The position numbers and the translations under genes were made by a program. The notes below the pieces were generated by a model. The model had not been told where the DNA came from. It searched no databases and worked only from the letters and a program-made list of their open reading frames with translations. Of a stretch of DNA of 9,567 bases, positions 1-5,789 are shown one piece after another (the stretch's first letter is position 1; each line of letters begins with the position of its first letter). Source of the DNA: Phycisphaerae bacterium (GTDB lineage Bacteria; Planctomycetota; Phycisphaerae; UBA1845; UTPLA1); contig JAJDEC010000375.1 in the NCBI GenBank assembly GCA_029259995.1, forward strand, positions 1 to 9,567, in the 5' to 3' direction.

Positions 1-133
1 AGTCTGCAGCACACATGACGCATCGCATGCATGAATTCACTTCCCGGAATTCCGCGATGAACCCTTTTTCGTTGCCCGACGGCGATCCAGGTTTCACAAA
101 GCGCATGGCGATCGTCAAGAGAGACTTTACCAA

Positions 134-182
134 GGCATGGATCGCGCACGGCTCGACGGACGATCCGCACAGCGGACCCTAC
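134..182. repeat. Dispersed palindromic repeat, copy 1
   Basis: The 19 bases at 164-182 (TCCGCACAGCGGACCCTAC) recur exactly at 1670-1688. Similarity extends leftward with small indels to a shared GGCATGG near 134. The core TCCGC-aca-GCGGA is a short inverted repeat, and in this copy the outer pair is broken by an A. The two copies flank the PQQ-like gene in the same orientation. Repeats of this kind, built on a small hairpin and lying between genes, resemble REP-type elements. No transposase is near. Confidence 0.6.
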
Positions 183-191
183 ACAACTGAC

Positions 192-217
192 GTGAACCGG
201 CTATTAGCCGGTTCCAC
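192..217 (-). terminator. Hairpin downstream of PQQ-like gene
   Basis: Positions 194-202 (GAACCGGCT) pair perfectly with 206-214 (AGCCGGTTC) around a 3-base loop, and GTG/CAC can extend the stem past one bulged C. It lies about 70 bases beyond the stop codon of the minus-strand PQQ-like gene, which suits a transcription end or an RNA-stabilising hairpin. No T-tract follows on the minus strand, so a classical intrinsic terminator is not proven. It could instead belong to the neighbouring repeat. Confidence 0.35.
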
Positions 218-286
218 ACGATTGATAATTTCCAACACGTACATTCCGTCGCAAGCCGTCGCACGCGAGACGGATTGCCGCCTTCG

Positions 287-1579
287 TCATCGCCCTGCCG
301 CTGCAGCCGGGAGCTCAATCGCCGCGATCTCTTTTAGATCTCGAACATGGATGCGGTAATCAGCCATCGTCGAAACGCCGGCATCGAACGTCGGAATAGT
401 CCACGCAGGATCATTCAGGATCTGCGCCTCGACGTGGATCGTCATGACTTCAGGCGTCGCCGTGGCGAGCATCAGACGGCCGTCTTCTGCCAGCATCAGC
501 AGCTGCTTGCCGACTTTGAGCAGACCGCACTTGGGCAAGTCGCGCCGGCGCCATGCGAGTTCGCCGGTCTTCACGTTGATGCAGTCGAAGGACTTCGGAC
601 CGAAGTCGCCGTTGGATGCGTAGATGTGATCGCCGATGCGGATCGCATTTCGATGGCTGACTTTGAGTTTGCGTGTATGCCAGATCTCTGACACACGCGT
701 GGTTCCTCCGACTCGCTTGAGTTGCAGTGCTCGCGCCCCACCGGAGCCTTCGGACGTGACGAAGAGGACCCCATCGTCGCCGTAAACGGGCGTGACGATG
801 TTATTGTCCCATTGATTCTCGTGGGGATGGGACCAGTACAGCTCGCCGTTGTCGGGGTTGAGACCCGCGACGTGTTTCATCATGAAGCAGATCAGCTGCG
901 TCTGGCCGCCGACATTGATGAGGATCGGCGAACCGTAGCTGTTCTTGAAGTCGTGCCGTTTCCACTTCACGCGGCCCGTCCTGCGATCGAGCGCGACGAC
1001 GCTGGCGCCATCACCGCCGGTGAAGACGATGATCGAATCTTTCCACCGGATCGGGCTGCATGCATAGCCCCAGCGGGTCCGATTGCCGTTGAACTCGTTA
1101 AGCAGTTCGCATTTCCATTGGAGACGACCCGTCTCGATATCGAGGCATCGCAGCGTGCCGTTGTATCCGACGGTGTAAACGCGATTGTCAACGATGAGCG
1201 GCGTCGATCGCGGGCCGTAGCCGTATCGGGCGGCGAACTTTGTGGTATCGACGGGCGCGGCGTATCGATGCTGCCACTGCGTTGCGCCATCATCGGGATT
1301 GAGGCTGATGACGATCTCGTCATCGTTGTCTCGAAACATCGTGATCAGATGGTTGTCGGCGATGGATATGCCGGAGTAGCCATCGCCGAGTTTGCGCCGC
1401 CAGAGAACGCGCGGGCCGCCTTCCGACCAGGTCAGCGCGAGTGCGATGTTGTCGACAGTGAAGTCGCGATTGGGGCCGCCGAACTGGGGCCAGTCGGCGA
1501 TTGCGTAGTTGGAAACGAGTGTGAATGTGCCCGCAATGACGTGGAAGATGAATCGTCGATTGAATCGTTGCACGATCAT
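287..1579 (-). CDS. Exported PQQ-like beta-propeller protein
   Basis: This 430-residue protein is predicted to be exported. Residues 2-28 form a signal peptide: a basic RFNRR stretch, a hydrophobic core, and a likely cleavage after AIA. The mature protein begins DWPQFGGPNR, the usual opening of planctomycete PQQ-like beta-propeller proteins. At least five blade signatures of the type L(D/N)xxTGxxxW are visible at about residues 93-102, 146-155, 197-206, 240-249 and 335-343. The fold is a WD40/quinoprotein-type propeller. Most such proteins have no shown catalysis, and PQQ binding is not demonstrated. I chose the ATG at 1577-1579 because it places the signal peptide at the N-terminus. Longer starts, up to 1630, would translate the upstream palindromic repeat. 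No clear Shine-Dalgarno precedes it. The protein probably acts in the periplasm. Its substrate or partner is unknown. Confidence 0.88.
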   Translation of the reverse strand: MIVQRFNRRFIFHVIAGTFTLVSNYAIADWPQFGGPNRDFTVDNIALALTWSEGGPRVLWRRKLGDGYSGISIADNHLITMFRDNDDEIVISLNPDDGATQWQHRYAAPVDTTKFAARYGYGPRSTPLIVDNRVYTVGYNGTLRCLDIETGRLQWKCELLNEFNGNRTRWGYACSPIRWKDSIIVFTGGDGASVVALDRRTGRVKWKRHDFKNSYGSPILINVGGQTQLICFMMKHVAGLNPDNGELYWSHPHENQWDNNIVTPVYGDDGVLFVTSEGSGGARALQLKRVGGTTRVSEIWHTRKLKVSHRNAIRIGDHIYASNGDFGPKSFDCINVKTGELAWRRRDLPKCGLLKVGKQLLMLAEDGRLMLATATPEVMTIHVEAQILNDPAWTIPTFDAGVSTMADYRIHVRDLKEIAAIELPAAAAGR

Positions 1580-1606
1580 GTATGACGCTCGTGAGCCGTG
1601 TCGCGG

Positions 1607-1631
1607 CATGCCGACCTTAGGGGTCGGCATG
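1607..1631. repeat. Perfect 10-bp inverted repeat
   Basis: CATGCCGACC (1607-1616) and GGTCGGCATG (1622-1631) are exact reverse complements around a 5-base loop. It sits about 28 bases upstream of the chosen start of the PQQ-like gene and about 85 bases past the stop of the TPR gene on the same strand. It could be an operator, an RNA hairpin or part of the dispersed repeat. Its right arm is also the beginning of the direct repeat at 1620-1639. Confidence 0.6.
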
Positions 1632-1708
1632 GCACCCGGGCGGCGATTCGTGCAACACTCGGCGAATGGTCCGCACAGCGGACCCTACGGGGTCGACATG
1701 GCACCCGG
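1620..1708. repeat. 69-bp spaced near-identical direct repeats
   Basis: GGGGTCGGCATGGCACCCGG (1620-1639) recurs as GGGGTCGACATGGCACCCGG (1689-1708) with one mismatch in 20. The second copy ends 6 bases before the TPR gene's stop codon. Between them lies the second copy of the dispersed palindromic repeat. The block looks like one and a part units of a repeated intergenic element rather than random sequence. Confidence 0.6.
1640..1688. repeat. Dispersed palindromic repeat, copy 2
   Basis: Positions 1670-1688 are identical to 164-182, and the similarity continues leftward with small indels. In this copy the hairpin is perfect: GGTCCGC (1668-1674) pairs with GCGGACC (1678-1684) around a 3-base ACA loop. 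It lies about 30 bases downstream of the TPR gene's stop codon. It could end or stabilise that transcript, although no T-tract follows. Confidence 0.6.
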
Positions 1709-1714
1709 CGGTTC

Positions 1715-2917
1715 TTATCGATGCGGATCCTGGGCGCTGACGAGGCGCATTTTTTCTTTTTTCGGGGCGGGTTGCGCGGGCGGATTTTCCTGGCGCACTT
1801 CCTGGGGGGCGGCTTGTGGGCGCGGGGCCGCCTGAGCCGGGCGCTGCGGGATTGGGCGCATCTGCTGCATCGGGGCCGTCTGACGTTGCAGGGGGACGGG
1901 GGCGATCTCCGGGTTATTCATCGCCGGTCCGACCATCTCGGCCGTTGCCCAGAGTTTCTCGATGAACGTGTCCTTCGGCGCGAAGGCCCGGGCGCGCTGA
2001 AGATACGCGTACGCGTGCGATGGGCCATCTGTGTACGAAAGGACGTAACCCATCAGCGTCAGGCCGGCGAGATCGTTCGGGTTCTGCGCGACATGGGCAG
2101 CAAGCCGATTGAGATGGCGTTCGAAATCCTGCTCGTGTCGATAGTCGTTTCGGATGTCGTAGGCCGCGCCGGCGAGTTGCGGCGCGAGTTCGAACGCGCG
2201 ATCGAGGACTTTCACGGATTCGGAGTAGCGACCGATGGCGAAGAGGGCGTGGCCGGCCTGCAAGCGCGAGGCGGCGTCCCCCTGATCGAGCGTTGACGCA
2301 TTAAGCCAGACAACAGCGGCGCGATCATAGTGGCCCGCGTGAAACAGCGCCATGCCTTCATCGACGCCGGCGCGATTGGCGTCATGAAGCTGATCCGTTC
2401 GGCGCTGCGCAATGCTCCAGTTGTACCAGCGATCTTTGGGGTAAAAGCCGGGGCCGTTGGGACCGTCTTCGTAGTAGCGCTGGCCGAAGTAGAGGTCGGC
2501 GTAGGATTGCGAATCGAGAATCACGGCAGGTACGCCGTAGCCATAGGGACCGTTGGGATTGCCGTAGTAGTCATCGAATGCGTATGTCGGCCCCGGCTGA
2601 TAGACGGCATCGCGTTGGCCGCTTGTATAGAAGTGCCGCGACGGCGGCTGACCGTTCTGAAGTCGGCGGGCGTCGGCGAGGCGTTGTTTCCAGTTGTAAT
2701 TCGAATCGTTTGAACGTGTGCGATTGGAGCGATTGCCGGCTCGCCGGCGTGATTGATTGCGCAATGCTCTCGCTTTGTTCGTGCTTTGGTGAGTCTGACG
2801 CTGTCGCATCGTGGTGCGATCACGCTCGGAGCGGGACGTGCGCCGATTCGTCTGCGACCAGGCAAGGTCGGCGGAAACTAGCGGTAAAACGAGCGCGACT
2901 GACAGAAGGCATCGCAT
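1715..2917 (-). CDS. Exported TPR protein with Arg-rich N-terminus
   Basis: This 400-residue protein opens with a signal peptide (MRCLLSVALVLPLVSA, likely cleaved after residue 16). A strongly basic segment rich in Arg, Asn, Gln, Ser and Thr follows at about residues 22-90, then a Tyr/Gly/Pro/Asn-rich stretch at about 95-160. Residues about 180-320 form a TPR-like helical region with Ala/Leu spacing and turns such as HAGHYDRA and AIGRYSES. The tail from about 340 is rich in Pro, Gln and Ala and ends in a basic stretch. TPR domains mediate protein-protein contacts, so an extracytoplasmic scaffold is likely. No enzyme motif is visible. I chose the ATG at 2915-2917 because AAGGAG ends six bases before it. 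The alternative ATG two codons upstream directly abuts that site. The minus-strand neighbour, a PQQ-like protein, is also exported, but 135 bp of repeats separate them, so joint transcription is uncertain. Confidence 0.82.
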   Translation of the reverse strand: MRCLLSVALVLPLVSADLAWSQTNRRTSRSERDRTTMRQRQTHQSTNKARALRNQSRRRAGNRSNRTRSNDSNYNWKQRLADARRLQNGQPPSRHFYTSGQRDAVYQPGPTYAFDDYYGNPNGPYGYGVPAVILDSQSYADLYFGQRYYEDGPNGPGFYPKDRWYNWSIAQRRTDQLHDANRAGVDEGMALFHAGHYDRAAVVWLNASTLDQGDAASRLQAGHALFAIGRYSESVKVLDRAFELAPQLAGAAYDIRNDYRHEQDFERHLNRLAAHVAQNPNDLAGLTLMGYVLSYTDGPSHAYAYLQRARAFAPKDTFIEKLWATAEMVGPAMNNPEIAPVPLQRQTAPMQQMRPIPQRPAQAAPRPQAAPQEVRQENPPAQPAPKKEKMRLVSAQDPHR

Positions 2918-2923
2918 TCTCAT

Positions 2924-2929
2924 CTCCTT
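2924..2929 (-). promoter_or_regulatory. Ribosome-binding site deciding TPR gene start
   Basis: AAGGAG on the minus strand is followed by ATGAGA and then ATG. The six-base spacing favours the start at 2917 over the ATG at 2923, which leaves no spacing. Confidence 0.65.
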
Positions 2930-3157
2930 GTTCGAAGGGCGTTCCGGAGGTGACCGCCGCCGCGGCCCACGACTCATGATATGTGACACGCCCCGTTTCG
3001 ATGCGTTGGCGGCAAGAAAATCCGGAGAAATCACCGGTTTCGCGACCACGCGTGTCGAAAATGCCCACGGATCGGCCGATTCGGTCCCATTTTCCGTAAC
3101 TCCTTTTCGGGGCGCAACGTGCGAGCATCGGAGCGGATTTCGGAGGACGAAAATCGC

Positions 3158-3181
3158 CTAAACTAGTGGCCACTAAGTTAG
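3158..3181. promoter_or_regulatory. 24-bp imperfect palindrome, candidate operator
   Basis: A perfect 12-bp core, TAGTGGCCACTA (3164-3175), is flanked by CTAA on the left and TTAG on the right. That makes 20 of 24 symmetric positions paired, with two mismatched pairs between core and flanks. A similar motif recurs near the start of the downstream gene. The symmetry and the location in a divergent promoter region fit the binding site of a dimeric regulator. Which regulator is unknown, and the motif does not match the FNR or Rex consensus as I know them. Confidence 0.45.
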
Positions 3182-3280
3182 CACTATCGCGCAACTTACC
3201 GCTCACCGGAAATCGCAAATCGTTTTTATTCCTGAAAAATGCTGGACTTACGTACGACATGACGTTTTGATATGCGACCG

Positions 3281-3295
3281 GCGGCCGACGGCCGC
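3281..3295. repeat. GC-rich palindrome in leader
   Basis: GCGGCCG (3281-3287) and CGGCCGC (3289-3295) are reverse complements around a single A. As RNA this would fold as a six-pair stem with a three-base loop, about 50 bases upstream of the HgdB-like start codon. It may be a leader hairpin or a protein site, and chance in GC-rich DNA is possible. Confidence 0.35.
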
Positions 3296-3309
3296 GCAGG
3301 AAGTTTCGA

Positions 3310-3334
3310 CCTAAAGCTAGTGACTCCTAATTTA
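3310..3334 (+). promoter_or_regulatory. Degenerate second copy of operator-like motif
   Basis: CCTAAAG-CTAGTG and CTAA-TTTA here align with CCTAAA-CTAGTG and CTAA-GTTA at 3157-3180, allowing one inserted base. About 20 of 24 positions agree, and the copies are 154 bp apart. It lies 12 to 36 bases upstream of the ATG at 3346, so a bound regulator could block transcription or translation start. Unlike the first copy, only its outer TAAA/TTTA is symmetric. Confidence 0.35.
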
Positions 3335-3335
3335 C

Positions 3336-3339
3336 GAGG
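3336..3339 (+). promoter_or_regulatory. Ribosome-binding site of HgdB-like gene
   Basis: GAGG is followed by six bases and the ATG at 3346. It supports this start for the 605-residue protein. Confidence 0.55.
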
Positions 3340-3345
3340 TGCCTC

Positions 3346-5163
3346 ATGGTTGCCCAGACGCCGAATGCCAACAATGTTGAAAACCGCACCGAATCGGTCT
3401 CATTGCCGCTTCTGAACGAGTCGGTCGAAGCCACGCTCGCTGCGGAGCGCGAACGGCTGATGAATGAGGCGGGCCTGACGGTCGGCGCCGTTCAGCACTT
3501 TGCACGGCCCAAGGAGCGGAACTTCAGCAAGGCCGAGCGCGGGAAGGTCACGGTCTGGATCGGCGGCCTCACGATGCGGCACGACACGCTCATCAAGGCG
3601 GGATTGGAAGGGCTCGGCTACAAAGTCGGGATCATTCCGATGCCCATAAAGGCGGACTTCCAGGCGGGCAAGGAATATGGCAACAACGGGCAATGCAATC
3701 CGACGTACTTCACGGTCGGCGCGCTCGTGAACCATCTCAAGAAGATGCGGGATGATGACGGCGTTTCGCTGGACGACATTCTCGAGAATCATCTCTTCGT
3801 GACGGCCGGCGCGTGCGGACCCTGCCGATTCGGTATGTATGAAGCCGAGTATCGGCTGGCACTGCGAAACAGCGGGTTCGACGGATTCCGCGTCATGTTG
3901 TTCCAGCAGCAAGGCGGGCTGGACCAGGCGGCCGTCGAAGCGGGGCTGGAATTCAATCTGAACTTCTTCCTGTCGCTGCTCAACGGCGTGTTCATGGGCG
4001 ACATTCTGAACGAAGTCGCCTATCAGATTCGGCCGTTCGAACTGGAGCCGGGGAAGACGAACGAGATCTTCGAGAAGTGCGTCAACATCTGCCGGGACGC
4101 GCTGAAGAGCAAGAGTTATGACGACGTCAACAAGGGCGTCCTGTCGAGCCTTGTCGCGAAGTTCACGGCCGTGAAGGATGGCGAGGATGTCAGCAAGATC
4201 CTGGATCAGCTTCGCGGGACCTACTATGCCGACACATTCGACAAGTGTCGCAAGATGATCGAGGAAGAGATCGAAGTCGACTACACGCGGGCAAAGCCGA
4301 TTGTCAAAGTCACGGGCGAGTTCTGGGCGCAGACGACGGAAGGTGACGGCAACTTCAACATGTTCCCGTTCCTGGAATCGCAGGGCGCGGAAGTGCTCGT
4401 CGAACCGGTCGCGACGTGGCTTTGCTATATGCTGCACCAGGCCGGCCTGAAGGCGGGCGATCGGCGCGGCATTGACAAGGAAACGGACAACGAAATCTCG
4501 TCATGGAATATCAAGGCGAAGATTCAGAGCGAAGTGGCCTATCGCAAGAAGCGCATGAACCTGAAACTGGCCGAGAAGATCATCGGTCGTGAATACGATC
4601 GGCTTCGGGATGCGATCGGCGGCACGGCGCACGAGCTGGCGCCGCAGCATGAGCTGACGCGAATGGGCCATCCCTATTACAACAGCCGATCGGGCGGCGG
4701 CGAAGGCCATCTCGAAGTGGCCAAGAACATCTACTACTGCAACAAGGACTATTCCCACATGGTCCTGAGTCTCAAGCCATTCGGCTGCATGCCGAGCACG
4801 CAGTCTGACGGCGCCCAGGCGGCGGTCGTGTCTCACTTCAAGGACATGATCTACATTCCGATCGAGACGAGCGGCGAAGGCGACATCAACGCCCACAGTC
4901 GTGTCCAGATGGCACTGGGCGAGGCCAAGCTGAAATGCAAAGATGAATTCAAGGCAGCGGTCGCCCGCACGGGCTATTCGATCGAAGCGATTCGCGAATA
5001 TGTCAACGAACATCGCGAACTTCGAAACCCGCTGCAGCACGTGCCGCACGTCAAGGGCGTGATCAGCAAAGCGGCGAATTTCGTGATTTTTGTGGGCGAA
5101 AAGATGAAAGCCGCAGGAATTCGCGCCGGTGCGACTTTGGAACCCGCAACCGCGTCGGTATAA
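3346..5163 (+). CDS. HgdB-like protein (COG3581 type), activase partner
   Basis: This 605-residue protein resembles the C-terminal COG3581 module of large acyl-CoA dehydratase activase-related proteins and is distantly related to the 2-hydroxyglutaryl-CoA dehydratase B subunit. Hallmarks I can see are GNNGQCNPT (Cys117), TAGACGPCRFGMYE (Cys157 and Cys160), VTGEFW...NMFPFLESQGAEV (about 322-350) and PFGCMPSTQSDGAQ (Cys481). Other Cys are at 245, 249, 301, 360, 465 and 531. There is no signal peptide or membrane segment, so it is cytoplasmic. Family knowledge suggests Fe-S cofactor binding and electron transfer from the ATP-driven activase, here encoded two genes downstream. The reaction is unknown. 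In many bacteria this module is fused to the activase, and here it is free-standing and encoded first. The start has a GAGG site six bases upstream. I am confident of the family but not of any dehydratase activity. Confidence 0.88.
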   Translation: MVAQTPNANNVENRTESVSLPLLNESVEATLAAERERLMNEAGLTVGAVQHFARPKERNFSKAERGKVTVWIGGLTMRHDTLIKAGLEGLGYKVGIIPMPIKADFQAGKEYGNNGQCNPTYFTVGALVNHLKKMRDDDGVSLDDILENHLFVTAGACGPCRFGMYEAEYRLALRNSGFDGFRVMLFQQQGGLDQAAVEAGLEFNLNFFLSLLNGVFMGDILNEVAYQIRPFELEPGKTNEIFEKCVNICRDALKSKSYDDVNKGVLSSLVAKFTAVKDGEDVSKILDQLRGTYYADTFDKCRKMIEEEIEVDYTRAKPIVKVTGEFWAQTTEGDGNFNMFPFLESQGAEVLVEPVATWLCYMLHQAGLKAGDRRGIDKETDNEISSWNIKAKIQSEVAYRKKRMNLKLAEKIIGREYDRLRDAIGGTAHELAPQHELTRMGHPYYNSRSGGGEGHLEVAKNIYYCNKDYSHMVLSLKPFGCMPSTQSDGAQAAVVSHFKDMIYIPIETSGEGDINAHSRVQMALGEAKLKCKDEFKAAVARTGYSIEAIREYVNEHRELRNPLQHVPHVKGVISKAANFVIFVGEKMKAAGIRAGATLEPATASV

Positions 5164-5170
5164 CGAGCAT

Positions 5171-5200
5171 TTGGGATGTCGTTGGCGGCATCCGTCCCAA
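5171..5200 (+). repeat. Weak intergenic hairpin
   Basis: TTGGGA (5171-5176) pairs with TCCCAA (5195-5200), with an inner AUG/CAU pairing possible across a bulge. It begins 8 bases after the stop codon of the HgdB-like gene. No T-tract follows, so read-through into the lipoprotein gene is expected. It could act as a processing or stability element. Confidence 0.25.
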
Positions 5201-5215
5201 CGATCCAGGAAGTCT

Positions 5216-5221
5216 GGGGAG
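5216..5221 (+). promoter_or_regulatory. Ribosome-binding site deciding lipoprotein start
   Basis: GGGGAG lies eight bases before the ATG at 5230. It supports that start over the upstream in-frame ATG at 5176, which would put 18 extra residues in front of the signal peptide. Confidence 0.6.
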
Positions 5222-5229
5222 ACAACCAA

Positions 5230-5769
5230 ATGCTGAAGAGAAAATCTATCCTTCGTGTCTTGTGCAGCGTCATTGCGTTCCAATTTGCGGCCGGTTTCGG
5301 CTGTGATTCGTCCGGCAGCACGACGACACCGGCGTCGCCGGCCAAACCCGGCAACGCCATACCGAAAGACGCCAAGAAACTCCCGGCGGATGCGCCGGCC
5401 AAGGACGCCCTTCTGGGCACGTGGATTCGTGACGAACCCAAGACATTCTTCTGGCGATTCACGGCCGACGGCAATTTCGTCGTCAAGACGATGAACAAGA
5501 AGGACATGCTGGGGTTCCCGCGGGTCATGCGCAACAAGACGGAAGCGTTCTTCGGCAGCTGGACACTCAAGGAAAAAGAGATCGTTCTGACGAACATCTC
5601 CGGCGCGGGACAGACGCTGATTGACGAAGTCAAGATCCCCTATCGCAAGATCGACAACAGTAAATTTGAATTAGACGGCGTGTCGTTCAGTCGCGGCGAA
5701 GTAGACTCGCTCAAGGCCGACAACGGTTCGAATGACGACGACGACGCGGACGAAGAAGACTCTGATTAG
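5230..5769 (+). CDS. Putative lipoprotein with lipocalin-like domain
   Basis: This 179-residue protein was not recognised as a named family. Residues 1-24 form a signal peptide with basic KRK and a hydrophobic core, ending at Cys25, a candidate lipidated residue. The box before it (GFG-C) departs from the usual L-A/S-G/A-C, so lipidation is likely but not certain. A Thr/Pro/Ala/Lys linker runs from about 27 to 60. A beta-rich domain follows: LLGTWIR (61-67), FTADGNF (77-83), GSWTLKEKEIVLTN (109-122). This pattern recalls small lipocalin-like domains. The last dozen residues are almost all Asp/Glu. It lies 66 bp after the HgdB-like gene and 20 bp before the giant activase gene, which suggests one transcript. 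An envelope protein inside an apparently cytoplasmic redox operon is unexpected. It could be a sensor, an anchor or an unrelated passenger. Confidence 0.75.
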   Translation: MLKRKSILRVLCSVIAFQFAAGFGCDSSGSTTTPASPAKPGNAIPKDAKKLPADAPAKDALLGTWIRDEPKTFFWRFTADGNFVVKTMNKKDMLGFPRVMRNKTEAFFGSWTLKEKEIVLTNISGAGQTLIDEVKIPYRKIDNSKFELDGVSFSRGEVDSLKADNGSNDDDDADEEDSD

Positions 5770-5778
5770 AGAATACGC

Positions 5779-5782
5779 GAGG
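5779..5782 (+). promoter_or_regulatory. Ribosome-binding site of giant activase gene
   Basis: GAGG is followed by seven bases and the ATG at 5790, inside the 20-bp gap after the lipoprotein stop codon. It fixes the start of the long gene, ahead of its Cys-rich N-terminus. Confidence 0.55.
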
Positions 5783-5789
5783 CATCGCT

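Larger units (their letters stand above)
1..286. other. Non-coding left edge with repeats
   Basis: No convincing gene is seen in these 286 bases. A plus-strand frame starting at 15 runs antisense into the end of the PQQ-like gene and has no recognisable protein features. On the minus strand a frame from an ATG at 106 stays open to the window edge and has three Cys near the edge, but it is only about 35 residues long, has no ribosome-binding site and cannot be judged. The rest is a dispersed repeat copy (134-182) and a hairpin (192-217), which lie downstream of the minus-strand gene that ends at 287. Confidence 0.6.
2918..3345. other. Divergent intergenic control region
   Basis: These 428 bases separate the minus-strand TPR gene from the plus-strand HgdB-like gene. 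Open frames crossing the region (for example on the minus strand at 2820-3260) show no domain, no ribosome-binding site and no neighbour logic, so I call no gene. The region holds a short palindrome ATCGGCCGAT (3071-3080), a 24-bp imperfect palindrome (3158-3181), a GC-rich palindrome (3281-3295) and a degenerate copy of the 24-bp motif (3310-3334). Promoters for both directions must lie here, but I cannot name reliable -35 and -10 boxes. Confidence 0.6.

Noticed and set aside
722..1585. Plus-strand open frame of 287 codons across the PQQ-like gene
   Set aside because: The minus-strand frame encodes a signal peptide and repeated propeller blades. The plus-strand product has no recognisable feature.
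1580..1630. Longer start of the PQQ-like protein at 1630
   Set aside because: The extra 17 residues are translated from the palindromic repeat and would bury the signal peptide.
134..1708. CRISPR array
   Set aside because: Only two or three partial repeat copies exist, with irregular spacing and a gene between them. There are no cas genes.
3158..3181. FNR- or Rex-type binding site
   Set aside because: The palindrome lacks the TTGAT-ATCAA and TTGTGA-TCACAA half-sites of those regulators, so no regulator is named.
2820..3260. Minus-strand open frame of 146 codons in the divergent region
   Set aside because: It overlaps the signal-peptide region of the TPR gene in another frame, covers the palindromic control region, and shows no protein features.
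3400..4437. Minus-strand open frame of 345 codons inside the HgdB-like gene
   Set aside because: Antisense shadow of a gene with recognisable conserved motifs; no ribosome-binding site or domain.
5176..5229. Longer start of the lipoprotein at 5176
   Set aside because: It would place 18 residues before the signal peptide and ignores the well-spaced GGGGAG site before 5230.
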